Notes: generated from the sequence alone by a model not told the origin. Positions 15,163 through 24,967 are shown, counted from the stretch's first letter. The stretch is 30,875 nt of DNA from Bacteroidales bacterium UBA2287 (GCA_002345675.1 DDWL01000055.1:1-30875); one strand, 5' to 3'. Numbers and translations: made by a program.

Positions 15163-16812
15163 TTATTGTATTGATGTAGCAGGGAACATTTTCGTTTTAC
15201 GAAAATTCTCTGCTTTTTCTTTTCGGGGTATGTAGAAATTAATGTTTAGGCTGGCAGGAATTATTTCGTCTTTCGACTTAGGGCGAATGCTGTCTTTCCA
15301 AACAAAATCCTTAAGCACAACATCTTCTGTTTTTGCCTTTTCAAGTGGATAAAGAATTGCATTTGGCTTTTCGATAAGCGTAATACTTTTAATCGTTTTA
15401 CCTGTTATACTCACTTTAATGCTGCTGCTTTCGCCACGATTTACCGATGTTGTAACCTCTTTATCTTTTACGTAGTAAACCGATTCTCCATTGCCGGTTA
15501 CATCAATTCGTGTAAGTTTACCCTTCGTGAAAAATCCTTTCATTTCCTTTCCTTTAACTTGGTTGTAACGCTTGTCCTTAAGATCTTCGGAGCAAACAAA
15601 GGCAAAGCCTTTAAATTCCATTAAATCAATGGTTTTATTACGAAAGGTGGTTACAATGTACTCGGCTGTAAGCTGATTTTCTTCGTTCCAAATAATTGGC
15701 TCAGTAAACATTTGAAGGGTCGAGTCGGTTGAGTGAAAAACCATTGAGTCGCATTTTCCCTGAAAATCGACTCTGTAAAAAGCTACATTGCCTTTTCCCC
15801 ATAGCTTACGATGCGATTCGTTTCCTAACGAATCGAAAAAGGTTACAACATTTAGTTCGTTTGCCCTTAGGAATAAAGAGTCGCTTTCTTCCGAAATGCT
15901 TAAAACCAGTGGATTGTCGGTTACTTTGGCTTTTTTAAAATTTTGCCAGTAGTGCATGCTATTCCCGTAAAGAAGAGTATTTTGAGCGGTATCGATAAGA
16001 AGTGCATTTCCCTTTGCCCACGTTAAGGAGTCGATACTACTATTATAAATGGAGTTAGCGTAAATTTCCTGCTTCCCATTATTAATGTAAACATTTTTAG
16101 TGAAGTTCGATTCCTTACTGTCCTTGTTAAACCAGCCTGCTTCGCAGTAAAGGTAGTTTTCGTCGTTGTAAATACGAGTTGCCCCAAAAAAGTTAACAAG
16201 CGAAGTTTCGGTGTAGTAGTCGAGCGTATCGGTATTAATTAGTATTGAAGTATCCTGAAACACTGCGCTACCATTAAAGGCAAAATGCTTGTTGTTTGAA
16301 AAGTATATTCCCTTATTACTCGAGAAATTACCGTCCTTACTGGTTATTACGCCTAACGAATTGTATGTGGCTGTGCTTTGGGCAGTGTTAAAACTAATCG
16401 ATTTGGTTACCAGAGTAGCACTTTCATCAACAAGGCGTACCTGTTTTCCGAAAATTTGCCCTTCCTTAAAGTTGCCATCGTATTTTAAAAAGTCGCCGTA
16501 TAGTTTAGCGCCATCCTGGGTAATAACAACATTTCCGAAAGCATCGTAAATGTTTGTAGGTGTATACTCGTAGGCGCTATCGCACTCCATGGTAATGCCT
16601 TCGTGAACAATAACAACATTACCAATTAAACGGCGAATAGTTTGATCGCCTCGTTTTATACTTTTTAAAGAGTTGGCTCGCTTTATTTCAACTTTTTTTC
16701 GTGTTTGGGCAAACGAATTGGGTGCGAAAACTAATAAAATAGAAAAAACTAAAGTTACAGCAAGTATTACTTTGCTTGTTAATTTCGAAAAAAGTGAAAT
16801 GAACCGAATCAC
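15163..16812 (-). CDS. OstA/LptA-like periplasmic protein
   Basis: 549 residues. After a signal peptide (about 1-35, hydrophobic core VILAVTLVFSILLVFAP) comes the OstA-like N-terminal beta-jellyroll repeat pattern: IRRLIGNVVIVHEGITMECDSA, then NIYDAFGNVVITQDGAKLYGD and LVTKSISFNTAQSTATYNS. Strands of the type 'structure with a G-x-V before an acquired modification' repeat along most of the length. The family is related to LptA and the N-terminal domain of LptD, which carry lipopolysaccharide across the periplasm; Bacteroidota have this long version of uncertain exact role. It is the last gene of a run with three SurA-type chaperones, which supports a role in outer-membrane assembly. Confidence 0.85.
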   Translation of the reverse strand: MIRFISLFSKLTSKVILAVTLVFSILLVFAPNSFAQTRKKVEIKRANSLKSIKRGDQTIRRLIGNVVIVHEGITMECDSAYEYTPTNIYDAFGNVVITQDGAKLYGDFLKYDGNFKEGQIFGKQVRLVDESATLVTKSISFNTAQSTATYNSLGVITSKDGNFSSNKGIYFSNNKHFAFNGSAVFQDTSILINTDTLDYYTETSLVNFFGATRIYNDENYLYCEAGWFNKDSKESNFTKNVYINNGKQEIYANSIYNSSIDSLTWAKGNALLIDTAQNTLLYGNSMHYWQNFKKAKVTDNPLVLSISEESDSLFLRANELNVVTFFDSLGNESHRKLWGKGNVAFYRVDFQGKCDSMVFHSTDSTLQMFTEPIIWNEENQLTAEYIVTTFRNKTIDLMEFKGFAFVCSEDLKDKRYNQVKGKEMKGFFTKGKLTRIDVTGNGESVYYVKDKEVTTSVNRGESSSIKVSITGKTIKSITLIEKPNAILYPLEKAKTEDVVLKDFVWKDSIRPKSKDEIIPASLNINFYIPRKEKAENFRKTKMFPATSIQ

Positions 16813-16843
16813 TTACCTGTTTTTAGCTACTTAAAAATGAATA

Positions 16844-18196
16844 CTATTTAATCCAACCATTTAGTTCGAAATCGCATTTTTTTAATTCCGAATCGATTCG
16901 AATATAGGTTGTTTTTTGTTTTTGCTTAACCCACTCCATAAACTTTTCCTGTTCCTTTGTGCCCTTTGCCATTAGTTGAATAATGGCATAGTCATCGTCG
17001 AGATTCGCTTTGTGAGCAGGAATAATTCGAGTAACCATAACAACTTTAAATACTACGTTGGCATGCTGGTCGCGCGATTCGAAAGGTTCGCTAATAACGT
17101 AAGGTTGTAAATTTTTTATTGTGAAAAATTCGGCTGGCTGAATATGTTCCTTTTCGAAAAGCGATGTGCCTGTTTGAGGGTTAATAACCAATCCTCCGCT
17201 CATAATAGTTTTCTTGTCTTCCGAAAACTTTTGAGCAGCCTTAATAAACGTTATGGAATCGTTTTGAATAAGCGTGGTAATGCTGTCGAGTTTGTTTTGT
17301 GCCTTTAGGTACATGCTACTTGTAAATGTAGGTTTCATTAAAATATGCCTAACGTTTACTTGGTCGCCCCGTTTTTCGATAAGCTGAATAATATGAAAAC
17401 CGTATTCGGTTTCAACTATGTTGCTAACCTGCCCTGGTTTAAGGTTAAAGGCTGCGTCGGCAAATGCTTTTACGAGTTCCTCGCGCGAACGCATGCCAAG
17501 TTCTCCACCTTTTGTTGCGCTAGCCCTGTCCTCCGAGTACGCAACAGCTAAAGGGGCAAAACGCTCACCTTTAATAATACGCTCACGAAGTTCGAGTAAC
17601 TTTTCGCGTACCATAAATTTTGCATCGGTCGAAGCGGGAGGGTATATGCAAATTTGACGATACTCGTACTGCTCGGGAATTAATGGGAGGCTATCCTTTG
17701 GTATTTCTTTGAAAAAACGCTTAACATCGTCGGGGGTAACATTTACTTTATCAACGATTTTAGACCTCATTTGCTGTGTTAGCTGGGTTTCGCGAACCAG
17801 TTCTCGAAGGTCGTCCTTTATTTGAAAAATGTTTTTATTAAAATACTTTTCAAGGGCAGCTTCGCTACCAACCTGATTGGTAAAGTACTTTAGCCTACGA
17901 TCAATTTCGCCCTCAACCATAAAATCGGAAACTGTAATACTGTCAATTTTTGAATGGTGTAGCAACATTTTGTGAATTAGCATTTCCTCTAAAATTCTGC
18001 AACGAGAATTTTCGTCGCTCATAGCACCCTGCATCTTCATTCTAAGTGCCTCTTGCTCAATGTCGGATAGGAGAATTTTATCACCCCCTACAACAGCAAC
18101 TATTTGGTCGATAACGTTTTGGGCTTTTATGGTGCTAATTGAAATTAGAAAAATAGCGATTAGCGTAATTGGGTATTTTAACAATGCAAATTTCAT
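16844..18196 (-). CDS. surA: SurA-like periplasmic peptidyl-prolyl isomerase with two parvulin domains
   Basis: 450 residues. The signal peptide (about 1-25) is followed by the SurA N-terminal chaperone region starting VIDQIVAVVGGDKILLSDIE and containing ILEEMLIHKMLLHHSKID. Two parvulin (PpiC-type) domains follow: ~173-275 with GERFAPLAVAYSEDRASATKGGELG and EYGFHIIQLIEKR, and ~280-385 starting VNVRHILMK with a less complete GGLV motif. A final helix-like segment resembles the C-terminal part of SurA. It folds or escorts outer-membrane proteins. It starts 13 bp after the stop of the lipoprotein gene upstream and is followed after 31 bp by the OstA-like gene. The symbol is by similarity of architecture. 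Confidence 0.85.
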   Translation of the reverse strand: MKFALLKYPITLIAIFLISISTIKAQNVIDQIVAVVGGDKILLSDIEQEALRMKMQGAMSDENSRCRILEEMLIHKMLLHHSKIDSITVSDFMVEGEIDRRLKYFTNQVGSEAALEKYFNKNIFQIKDDLRELVRETQLTQQMRSKIVDKVNVTPDDVKRFFKEIPKDSLPLIPEQYEYRQICIYPPASTDAKFMVREKLLELRERIIKGERFAPLAVAYSEDRASATKGGELGMRSREELVKAFADAAFNLKPGQVSNIVETEYGFHIIQLIEKRGDQVNVRHILMKPTFTSSMYLKAQNKLDSITTLIQNDSITFIKAAQKFSEDKKTIMSGGLVINPQTGTSLFEKEHIQPAEFFTIKNLQPYVISEPFESRDQHANVVFKVVMVTRIIPAHKANLDDDYAIIQLMAKGTKEQEKFMEWVKQKQKTTYIRIDSELKKCDFELNGWIK

Positions 18197-18209
18197 GTTT
18201 TGTGCGATA

Positions 18210-19070
18210 TTATTGAACAGATACAGTGAATTGATTATGGTTACGAGCGTCGTTGTATATTTTTAGCTCAAGGTCGGTTATTAGTTTTTGTTTGCGCTTA
18301 TTTAGTATGATATTTTTAATGTTTTCGTGCTCAAATTCCAACGGCGAAATTTGTCCCTTATAAATTAGCTCCCTAATGCTAATGAAATAGGCAAATGCCT
18401 CATCTTCAACTTCAATAGTTCTATTATTTCGAAGATAATCTTCAATATTGTCGACTGGCATTGGGAGTTCCGAAGCAATTCGGGAAAAGGAAATCCAGGT
18501 GTCGTTAAAGTAGTCGTATTTAAGTGCAACTTGGTAAGCAAGATTGTCGAGTGCTTTTACATCATCTTCCTTTGTCGATTTGTATAAAACTTTAATTTTG
18601 TCGATATAGCTGTTATCCTTTTTAACCTTTATGTATAGAGCTTTAACAATCGACTCGCCTAAAATAAAGTTGTCGATATTTTCCTTGTAAAATCGATCAA
18701 TTTCGGTTGTTGTAATTACGGTATCGAGTTTTTGTCGTATGTATTCCTGCTCGTACTTAAAAATTAGAAGAAATGTTTTATAGTCGTCGAGTTGCTTCGA
18801 AACATTTTTTTGCTCATCGGTTAGGTTTTTTTCAGCTCTTAAAAGCATTAACTGCCTTCGTACCCATCGGTCTAAATGTGCTTTAAGCAACTGTATGCTA
18901 TCGGCAGGACTAATATTCGCGGGGAAAATGTCTTTTACATCCGATGGATAAAGCACCTTGTCGTAAACTTTTGCAATTGGCTCTTGCTTGTTGCTACCAT
19001 TTTTATCGCAATTCGAAAAAATGAAGACCGTAGCAATTAACAAAAGGCACAACAATATATTTTTATGCAT
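18210..19070 (-). CDS. SurA-like chaperone lipoprotein without a parvulin domain
   Basis: 286 residues. A lipoprotein signal (hydrophobic LLCLLLIATVFIF then SNC, Cys21) is followed by a helical region resembling the N-terminal chaperone part of SurA/PrsA: VLYPSDVKDIFP, then LLKAHLDRWVRRQLMLLRAEKN, and ITTTEIDRFYKENIDNFIL in the position just before a PPIase domain. The canonical parvulin motifs (HIL, GGxLG, GYHII) are absent. It is probably a periplasmic chaperone-like accessory of its two PPIase neighbours; whether it has isomerase activity is doubtful. It lies between the double-parvulin gene (62 bp upstream) and the SurA-like gene (13 bp downstream), all on one strand. Confidence 0.75.
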   Translation of the reverse strand: MHKNILLCLLLIATVFIFSNCDKNGSNKQEPIAKVYDKVLYPSDVKDIFPANISPADSIQLLKAHLDRWVRRQLMLLRAEKNLTDEQKNVSKQLDDYKTFLLIFKYEQEYIRQKLDTVITTTEIDRFYKENIDNFILGESIVKALYIKVKKDNSYIDKIKVLYKSTKEDDVKALDNLAYQVALKYDYFNDTWISFSRIASELPMPVDNIEDYLRNNRTIEVEDEAFAYFISIRELIYKGQISPLEFEHENIKNIILNKRKQKLITDLELKIYNDARNHNQFTVSVQ

Positions 19071-19132
19071 TTTTATTTACATGTATTATTTAGTAACGTA
19101 GTAAATGCTTATTTATTCCGAAAAATTTAAAC

Positions 19133-21097
19133 CTATTGAACTTTAAGTTTGTTAAGCACGTCTTGATTTACCACAACTTGGTGCTTTTCGCGTAGCTGCT
19201 TAATCCAACTATTTTCTAAAAATTCTTGGTAGTCAGCAATAACTTGTCCTCTTACGTCTTCAATTTGCTTGGGCTCGTTCTCGGTAATATTAACAAGCTT
19301 TATGAAGCTAACTTCGTTATCGCTTTTTTGTACTGGCGAAACACCCTTAGCCCACGAAGTGTGATTTTGAACTTTTGGGTCGGTTGGGTCGAAGGTAACT
19401 TTAGTAGCCTTAACAAGGGTGTCGTTTTTTACAACGAATTTTTGAACTATTTGCTCAGGTGTAAGCTGCATTCCCTTTTTCGATGTAACAAGTTTTTGAG
19501 CCTTTGCAAGTGTTTTTTCGTTTGCTGCAGTAATTGTGATACCATGGAAACGCTTTTCCCACGAATAATTTTTAATGTTGTTGTTAAAGAATTCGGTTAA
19601 ACCTTCTGTATCATTAGTCGACTTGCTCCAAACGTTACGATCGGTAATTTCGAAGAGAAGAATGCCTTCATAGTACTCTTTCATTAAATAGAAAAACTCT
19701 GGATTTTCTTTACTCAAACGGCTCTCTTCTTCGTTAACTATTGTTTCTTCAACTAAGGAATTGAAAGCCCTATCGGTAATAGTTTTATAGTTAAGTTGCT
19801 TTTGAGGTTTTGGTGATGCTCCTATTTTTGTAGCTAAAGCATCCATACTGAATTTAACTCCTGCATATTCAAAAAGATGCTTTTGAGTTAAGTCTTGCTT
19901 TGGCTTCCACTCCCCTTTATAAATCGACGAGTCGAGCATTTTATACATTGCCTTTAGCGAAGCAGAATCGAGTTTGTAGCTGTGCTTCTTTTTAAGGTTA
20001 TTAATAAAGTTATTGCGACTTAGTTGAGCTCTAGGGTCGCGCGAAATTTTTTGCTTAATATCGGGAAGCATTTCGTCGAACGAGCCAACATCCTTTTTCT
20101 CAATTCGCTTAATAATATGCCAACCAAACTGTGTGCGTACGGGAACCGAAATTTGTCCGTCGGTTTTAAGCCCAAATGCAGCTTGTTCGAATTCGGGAAC
20201 CATACGACCCGATCCGAAAAGGGGTAATTCGCCGCCATTGCGTGCCGATCCTGGATCTTGACTAAATTCGCGTGCAAGCGCAGCAAAATCTTCATTGTTT
20301 AAAACCCTTTTATAAATATCTTCAATTTTACTTTTTGCTTCGTTTTCCTTTTCCACATCGCCATCGCGGGGTGTAGCAACCATAATGTGAGCAACCTTTA
20401 TTTGGCCCTTTGCAGGTCGAATGTCGTGCACTTTTATAATGTGGTACCCAAACTGTGTGCGCACTGGAGCCGAAACATTTCCAATTGGAGTTTTATATGC
20501 AGCGCTTTCGAAGGGGTAAACCATTTGAAAAGCAGTAAAGTAGCCTAAAAACCCTGAGTTCCTTTTTACCGATGGATCGTCGCTTGTAGCGCGAGCTACC
20601 TCTTCGAATGCTTCGCCTTTGGTAATTCTTTCGCGTATTTTAAGAACCTTGTTATAAATTGCAAGAGTGTCTTCGGGGGTGGCTTTCTCGGGAACCGAAA
20701 CAAGAATATGACTTGCGCTTACCTCGTAACGCATGCGTTGGTAAGCTTCGTCGAGAATGCTTTTTTCGGTTTGAGTATCGGTTAGGAATGGTTGCGAAAG
20801 CTGCTTTTTATAACCATCGAGTTCCTTAATAAACGACTCCTTTTTATCGAGCCCTTCTGCTTTTGCTTCAACAACTTTAAGTTTATACTTAACGAATAGT
20901 TCAACGTACTCGTCGAGCGATTTTTTTGCCGACTCGTCAACCATTTGGTTGTTTTTGTGAAATATTCGCTCAAATTCGGCACGGGTAACTTTTTCGTCAC
21001 CAACTGTAAGAATTATTTCATCTTCGACATTCTGCGAAAAGGCGTTAAGACTTAAAAATGAAAGCGATACAATTGTAATCCAGAGTTTCCAGTTCAT
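19133..21097 (-). CDS. Periplasmic peptidyl-prolyl isomerase with two parvulin domains
   Basis: 654 residues. The signal peptide (about 1-22, ending LNAFSQ) is followed by a SurA-type N-terminal region (DEIILTVGDEKVTRAEFERIF). Two clear parvulin domains follow: ~128-225 (ASHILVSVPEKATPED, GFLGYFTAFQMVYPFE, RTQFGYHIIKV) and ~231-335 (VAHIMVATP, GGELPLFGSGRMVPEFEQAAF, RTQFGWHIIKRI). The remaining ~300 residues are of unknown fold, probably further chaperone-like. It is probably an outer-membrane-protein folding factor. It is the second gene in the minus-strand run, 33 bp after guaB. Confidence 0.9.
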   Translation of the reverse strand: MNWKLWITIVSLSFLSLNAFSQNVEDEIILTVGDEKVTRAEFERIFHKNNQMVDESAKKSLDEYVELFVKYKLKVVEAKAEGLDKKESFIKELDGYKKQLSQPFLTDTQTEKSILDEAYQRMRYEVSASHILVSVPEKATPEDTLAIYNKVLKIRERITKGEAFEEVARATSDDPSVKRNSGFLGYFTAFQMVYPFESAAYKTPIGNVSAPVRTQFGYHIIKVHDIRPAKGQIKVAHIMVATPRDGDVEKENEAKSKIEDIYKRVLNNEDFAALAREFSQDPGSARNGGELPLFGSGRMVPEFEQAAFGLKTDGQISVPVRTQFGWHIIKRIEKKDVGSFDEMLPDIKQKISRDPRAQLSRNNFINNLKKKHSYKLDSASLKAMYKMLDSSIYKGEWKPKQDLTQKHLFEYAGVKFSMDALATKIGASPKPQKQLNYKTITDRAFNSLVEETIVNEEESRLSKENPEFFYLMKEYYEGILLFEITDRNVWSKSTNDTEGLTEFFNNNIKNYSWEKRFHGITITAANEKTLAKAQKLVTSKKGMQLTPEQIVQKFVVKNDTLVKATKVTFDPTDPKVQNHTSWAKGVSPVQKSDNEVSFIKLVNITENEPKQIEDVRGQVIADYQEFLENSWIKQLREKHQVVVNQDVLNKLKVQ

Positions 21098-21130
21098 GAC
21101 TTAAATTATTTTAGTTATTATAATTTTGTT

Positions 21131-22603
21131 TTAGGTTCTGCTGTAGTTTGGTGCTTCGCTGGTAATTGTTACGTCGTGAGGGTGACTTTCGCTAACCCCT
21201 GCATTGGTAATGCGTACAAAGCGAGCTTTTTTAAGTTCGGTTAGGGTAGGAGCACCGCAGTAACCCATGCCAGCCCTAAGTCCGCCAATCATTTGATAAA
21301 AAACTTCGTTTAAAGACCCCTTAAATGGAACGCGAGCAACAATTCCTTCGGGAACAAGTTTTTTTATATCGTCCTCAATATCTTGAAAGTAACGATCCTT
21401 TGAGCCTTGCTGCATGGCTTCCAAGGAGCCCATTCCACGGTACGATTTAAATTTTCGACCATTAAATATTATTGTTTCGCCCGGCGATTCTTCAACGCCA
21501 GCAAAAAGCGATCCTGCCATAATGGTGTCGGCGCCGGCTGCAAGTGCCTTAACAATATCGCCAGAGTAGCGAATGCCGCCATCGGCAATTACGGGAACAC
21601 CAGAACCCTCGAGGGCTTTGGTAACATCGTAAATGGCGTTAAGCTGTGGAACACCTACACCAGCAATAACCCTTGTGGTACAAATTGAGCCAGGACCTAT
21701 TCCTACTTTAACGGCATCGGCACCTGCTTTTGCGAGTGCCATTGCTGCTTCGGCTGTGGCAATATTTCCGACAACAACATCGAGGTCGGGGAATTGCTTT
21801 TTAACAAGTCGGAGCATTTCAACAACACCTTTGGTGTGACCATGAGCTGTGTCGATTACAATTGCATCGACTTTAACATCAACCAGCGCTTTTACTCTTT
21901 CAAGTGTGTCGGCTGTAATTCCAACTCCCGCTGCTACACGTAATCTTCCTTTGGAATCCTTACTTGCCGTTGGGTTATCCTTAACCTTAGTAATATCCTT
22001 ATATGTATATAAGCCTACCAACTTAAAGTTTTCGTCCACAACTGGCAGCTTTTCAATTTTATGTTCCTGCAAAATGGCTGCTGCGCTTTCGAGGTCAATA
22101 TGCTTTCGGGTTGTCACCAAGCCCTTGCTGGTCATAATTTCTTTAATGGGACGCTTTAGGTTGGTTTGAAAGCGAAGGTCGCGATTGGTTACAATACCAA
22201 TAAGAATGCCGTTTGTTTCTACAACCGGAATACCACCAATTCGATATTCACGCATTATATTTAATGCGTCGCCAACAGTAGCATCGGGGTTAATGGTTAC
22301 AGGATCGTAAATCATGCCACTTTCGGCACGTTTTACCGCTTTAACCTCCCTGGCTTGATCCTCAATGGGCATATTTTTGTGAATTACCCCAATACCTCCT
22401 TCGCGAGCAATAGCAATTGCCATGGCCGATTCGGTAACTGTGTCCATTGCTGCCGAAACAATGGGGGCTTTAATCTCGATATTGCGCGAGAATCGAGTGG
22501 TAAGGTCTACATTACGAGGAAGAACTTCGGAGTAGGCGGGTACAAGAAGTACATCGTCGAATGTAAGTCCTTCATAAATAACTTTATCGGTTAGGAACGA
22601 CAT
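21131..22603 (-). CDS. guaB: Inosine-5'-monophosphate dehydrogenase
   Basis: 490 residues from the ATG at 22603; an in-frame TTG at 22609 is less likely. The NAD-dependent oxidation of IMP to XMP is the committed step of guanine nucleotide synthesis. Evidence: N-terminal YEGLTFDDVLLVPAYSEVLP, two CBS domains in tandem (~95-205, for example VGDALNIMREYRIGGIPVVE and LQEHKIEKLPVVDE), catalytic loop GIGPGSICTTRVIAGVGVPQ with Cys near 308, ADGGIRYSGDIVKALAAGADTIM-type phosphate-binding segments, and the flap region YRGMGSLEAM. The protein is complete. It is first in a same-strand run of five genes but has no metabolic link to the envelope genes behind it. A candidate promoter is at 22630-22661. 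Confidence 0.97.
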   Translation of the reverse strand: MSFLTDKVIYEGLTFDDVLLVPAYSEVLPRNVDLTTRFSRNIEIKAPIVSAAMDTVTESAMAIAIAREGGIGVIHKNMPIEDQAREVKAVKRAESGMIYDPVTINPDATVGDALNIMREYRIGGIPVVETNGILIGIVTNRDLRFQTNLKRPIKEIMTSKGLVTTRKHIDLESAAAILQEHKIEKLPVVDENFKLVGLYTYKDITKVKDNPTASKDSKGRLRVAAGVGITADTLERVKALVDVKVDAIVIDTAHGHTKGVVEMLRLVKKQFPDLDVVVGNIATAEAAMALAKAGADAVKVGIGPGSICTTRVIAGVGVPQLNAIYDVTKALEGSGVPVIADGGIRYSGDIVKALAAGADTIMAGSLFAGVEESPGETIIFNGRKFKSYRGMGSLEAMQQGSKDRYFQDIEDDIKKLVPEGIVARVPFKGSLNEVFYQMIGGLRAGMGYCGAPTLTELKKARFVRITNAGVSESHPHDVTITSEAPNYSRT

Positions 22604-22629
22604 GGCCAAATAGGTTTATTTTTGGTGCG

Positions 22630-22661
22630 CCAAATTACAAAAAATATCCCTATCGCACAAA
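22630..22661 (-). promoter_or_regulatory. Candidate Bacteroidota promoter for guaB
   Basis: On the minus strand, TTTG (22658-22661) is separated by 20 bp from TAATTTGG (22630-22637). The latter differs from TAnnTTTG at one base; the usual spacing is 19 bp. Transcription would start about 20 bp before the ATG at 22603. Confidence 0.4.
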
Positions 22662-22712
22662 AAAACATAGGGTTTGAGCACTTTCAATGCTTAAATGAAG
22701 CTAAAAATAAAA

Positions 22713-22748
22713 GTAAACCCCAAAGTGAATTGCATATTTGGGGCTTAC
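22713..22748 (-). terminator. Terminator after htpG
   Basis: A 12-bp stem (22713-22724 with 22737-22748) carries one G-T wobble when transcribed from the minus strand. It has a 12-nt loop and is followed by a T-rich tract (TTTTATTTTT). It lies 21 bp past the htpG stop. Confidence 0.7.
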
Positions 22749-22769
22749 TGTAAAGTAATTACACTACTT

Positions 22770-24860
22770 CTATTCTGCTTTTTTGCTTGTAGCTTTAGCT
22801 TTCTTTTTACCTTCGTCGAGCAGTTTTACGCTACGTTTAACAAATTTGCTAAGGTCTTCACCTTTAAGCATATTGTTAGCCAATAGTGCAAGATCGATTA
22901 GTTGTTTAACCATTGGTAGTTCCTTGCTGAACTTTTTAATGGTTTCCTTTTTAGCTTCGCTAAGTTCATCGACTTTCTTTTCTAAATCGCTCTGTTCGTC
23001 GCGCTCGGCTTGGGGAATTTCATCCTCTTTTTTCTTGGCATTTTCCTTTTTAAGCTCATCGAGACGAGTTCGTAAAGGCTCAATTTGAGTGTTTATTTCG
23101 GTAACTTTTGTGCCAATGGTTGCATCGGAATCGTCTAAAACCTTTTTAACCAAAGGGTGCGAAACGTTTACAATAAGGTTAAGGGTTTCGGGCATGTTGC
23201 CGTAAAAACCTGCAGTCCCACTCATGGCTGCCATATCCTTCATGCGGCGCATAAATTCGCTTCGCGTAATAACCACTGGCATTGCCTCTTCTCCAAGGTC
23301 TTCGAACTGTACCCAAAGGTTCGATTTTTCGGGCGAACTACCTTCGAATAGGCTTCGAATTTCCTCCTTTTTATTTTCCGAAAGGTTAACCTCTTTTCGG
23401 TCATCCTTCATTATTAGTTTGTCAACCACATCGCTATCAACACGTACAAAGCGGCTGTCCTTAAACTTGCTTTCGAGGTGATTTATAAGGTGCGCATCGA
23501 GTTGTCCGTCCATTAACAAAACATCGTATCCTTTATTCTTTGCATCTTCAATAAAGGTGAACTGCTCGGTAATGTCGGAAGTATATAAATAGATAAGCGA
23601 TTTGTTCTTGTCGGTTTGATTTTCGGTAATAAGCGTTTTGTACTCTTCAAAAGTGAAGTACTTGCCATCGGTATTTTTAAAAAGCGAAAAGCTTTCGGAA
23701 CGCTCGTAGAACTTCTCGTCGGTTATCATTCCGAAGGTTATAAAGAGCTTAAGGTCGTCCCACTTCTTTTCGAATTGAGGGCGGTCGGTTTTAAAAATTT
23801 CCTGAAGTCTATCGGCAACTTTTTTGGTAATATGACTCGAAATTTTCTTTACGTTCGAATCGCTTTGCAGGTAGCTGCGCGAAACGTTTAGCGGTATGTC
23901 GGGCGAATCGATTACACCATGTAAAAGTGTAAGGAATTCGGGTACTATTCCCTCAACCGAGTCGGTTACAAAAACCTGATTGGAGTAGAGTTGTATTTTA
24001 TTCTTTTGAATTTCGAAATTCGACTTTATACGTGGAAAGTATAGAATTCCAGTTAGGTTGAATGGGTAATCGACATTTAGGTGGATATGAAAAAGTGGCT
24101 CGGTAGCGGCAGGGTAAAGGTCGTGGTAAAAATTGGCATACTCTTCATCGCTAATGTCCGAAGGTTTGCGCATCCATAGCGGATTGGTTTCGTTAACAAT
24201 TTTGTCCTTTCCCGTTTCTACTTGTTTGCCGTCTTTCCATTCGGTTTCGGTGCCAAAGGCAATGGGAATAGGGAGAAAGCGACAGTACTTGCTAAGGAGC
24301 TCATTTATTTTGAAATCTTCGAGAAAGTCGGTGTTTTCATCATCTATATGAAGAATTATATCGGTTCCCCTTTGGCTACGAGTAGTTTCTTCGAGAACAA
24401 AATCGGGAGAGCCTTCGCAGCTCCAAAACATTGCCTTTTCGTCTTCACGATACGATTGGGTTATAATTTCAACCTTTTTGCTAACCATAAACGACGAGTA
24501 AAAACCAAGTCCAAAGTGCCCAATAATGGCATTTGCCTGATTTTTATACTTTTCGAGAAACTCTTCGGCACCCGAAAAGGCTATTTGGTTAATGTACTTT
24601 TCAATTTCCTCGGCGGTCATTCCAATGCCACTATCGCTAATGGTTAGGGTTTTGGCAGCCTTGTCGACTTTAACGCGAATGGTTAAGTCGCCCAGTTCGC
24701 CTTTAAATTCGCCTAACGACGATAAGGTTTTTAACTTTTGAGTGGCATCGACTGCGTTCGAAATTAGTTCGCGAAGAAAAATTTCGTGGTCGGAGTAAAG
24801 GAACTTTTTAATAATTGGAAAAATGTTCTCAGATGTAACATTTATTCTACCCTTGTGCAT
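22770..24860 (-). CDS. htpG: Chaperone HtpG (Hsp90)
   Basis: 696 residues, the long Bacteroidota form. It is a cytoplasmic ATP-dependent molecular chaperone. The GHKL ATPase domain is intact: FLRELISNAVDA near residue 24-35 with the catalytic Glu, DSGIGMT near 76, and HFGLGFYSSFMV. The middle domain includes YLQSDSNVKKI-type segments and the arginine region NVSRSYLQ. The C-terminal dimerisation domain ends in a Lys-rich tail (KKKAKATSKKAE). A charged stretch (LKKENAKKKEDEIPQ and beyond) late in the protein is a lineage-specific insertion. It stands alone, with a terminator downstream. A short 6-bp hairpin in the leader (24902-24922) is too weak to call a thermosensor. Confidence 0.97.
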   Translation of the reverse strand: MHKGRINVTSENIFPIIKKFLYSDHEIFLRELISNAVDATQKLKTLSSLGEFKGELGDLTIRVKVDKAAKTLTISDSGIGMTAEEIEKYINQIAFSGAEEFLEKYKNQANAIIGHFGLGFYSSFMVSKKVEIITQSYREDEKAMFWSCEGSPDFVLEETTRSQRGTDIILHIDDENTDFLEDFKINELLSKYCRFLPIPIAFGTETEWKDGKQVETGKDKIVNETNPLWMRKPSDISDEEYANFYHDLYPAATEPLFHIHLNVDYPFNLTGILYFPRIKSNFEIQKNKIQLYSNQVFVTDSVEGIVPEFLTLLHGVIDSPDIPLNVSRSYLQSDSNVKKISSHITKKVADRLQEIFKTDRPQFEKKWDDLKLFITFGMITDEKFYERSESFSLFKNTDGKYFTFEEYKTLITENQTDKNKSLIYLYTSDITEQFTFIEDAKNKGYDVLLMDGQLDAHLINHLESKFKDSRFVRVDSDVVDKLIMKDDRKEVNLSENKKEEIRSLFEGSSPEKSNLWVQFEDLGEEAMPVVITRSEFMRRMKDMAAMSGTAGFYGNMPETLNLIVNVSHPLVKKVLDDSDATIGTKVTEINTQIEPLRTRLDELKKENAKKKEDEIPQAERDEQSDLEKKVDELSEAKKETIKKFSKELPMVKQLIDLALLANNMLKGEDLSKFVKRSVKLLDEGKKKAKATSKKAE

Positions 24861-24967
24861 TGTAGTATATTTTAATGGTTAAACACTATAATTCAATTCG
24901 CCACTGCGAATCAAAAGCAGTGCCAATGAAAAATGGGTGACAATAAGTCAGAATTAAACTATTAAGA

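Noticed and set aside
15152..15163. Palindrome ATAAGCGCTTAT as a bidirectional terminator between the convergent genes
   Set aside because: Six-bp arms with no loop and no T tract; too weak to call although the position fits.
24902..24922. Possible RNA thermosensor or terminator before htpG
   Set aside because: Only a 6-bp stem with no T run and no pairing to the start region.
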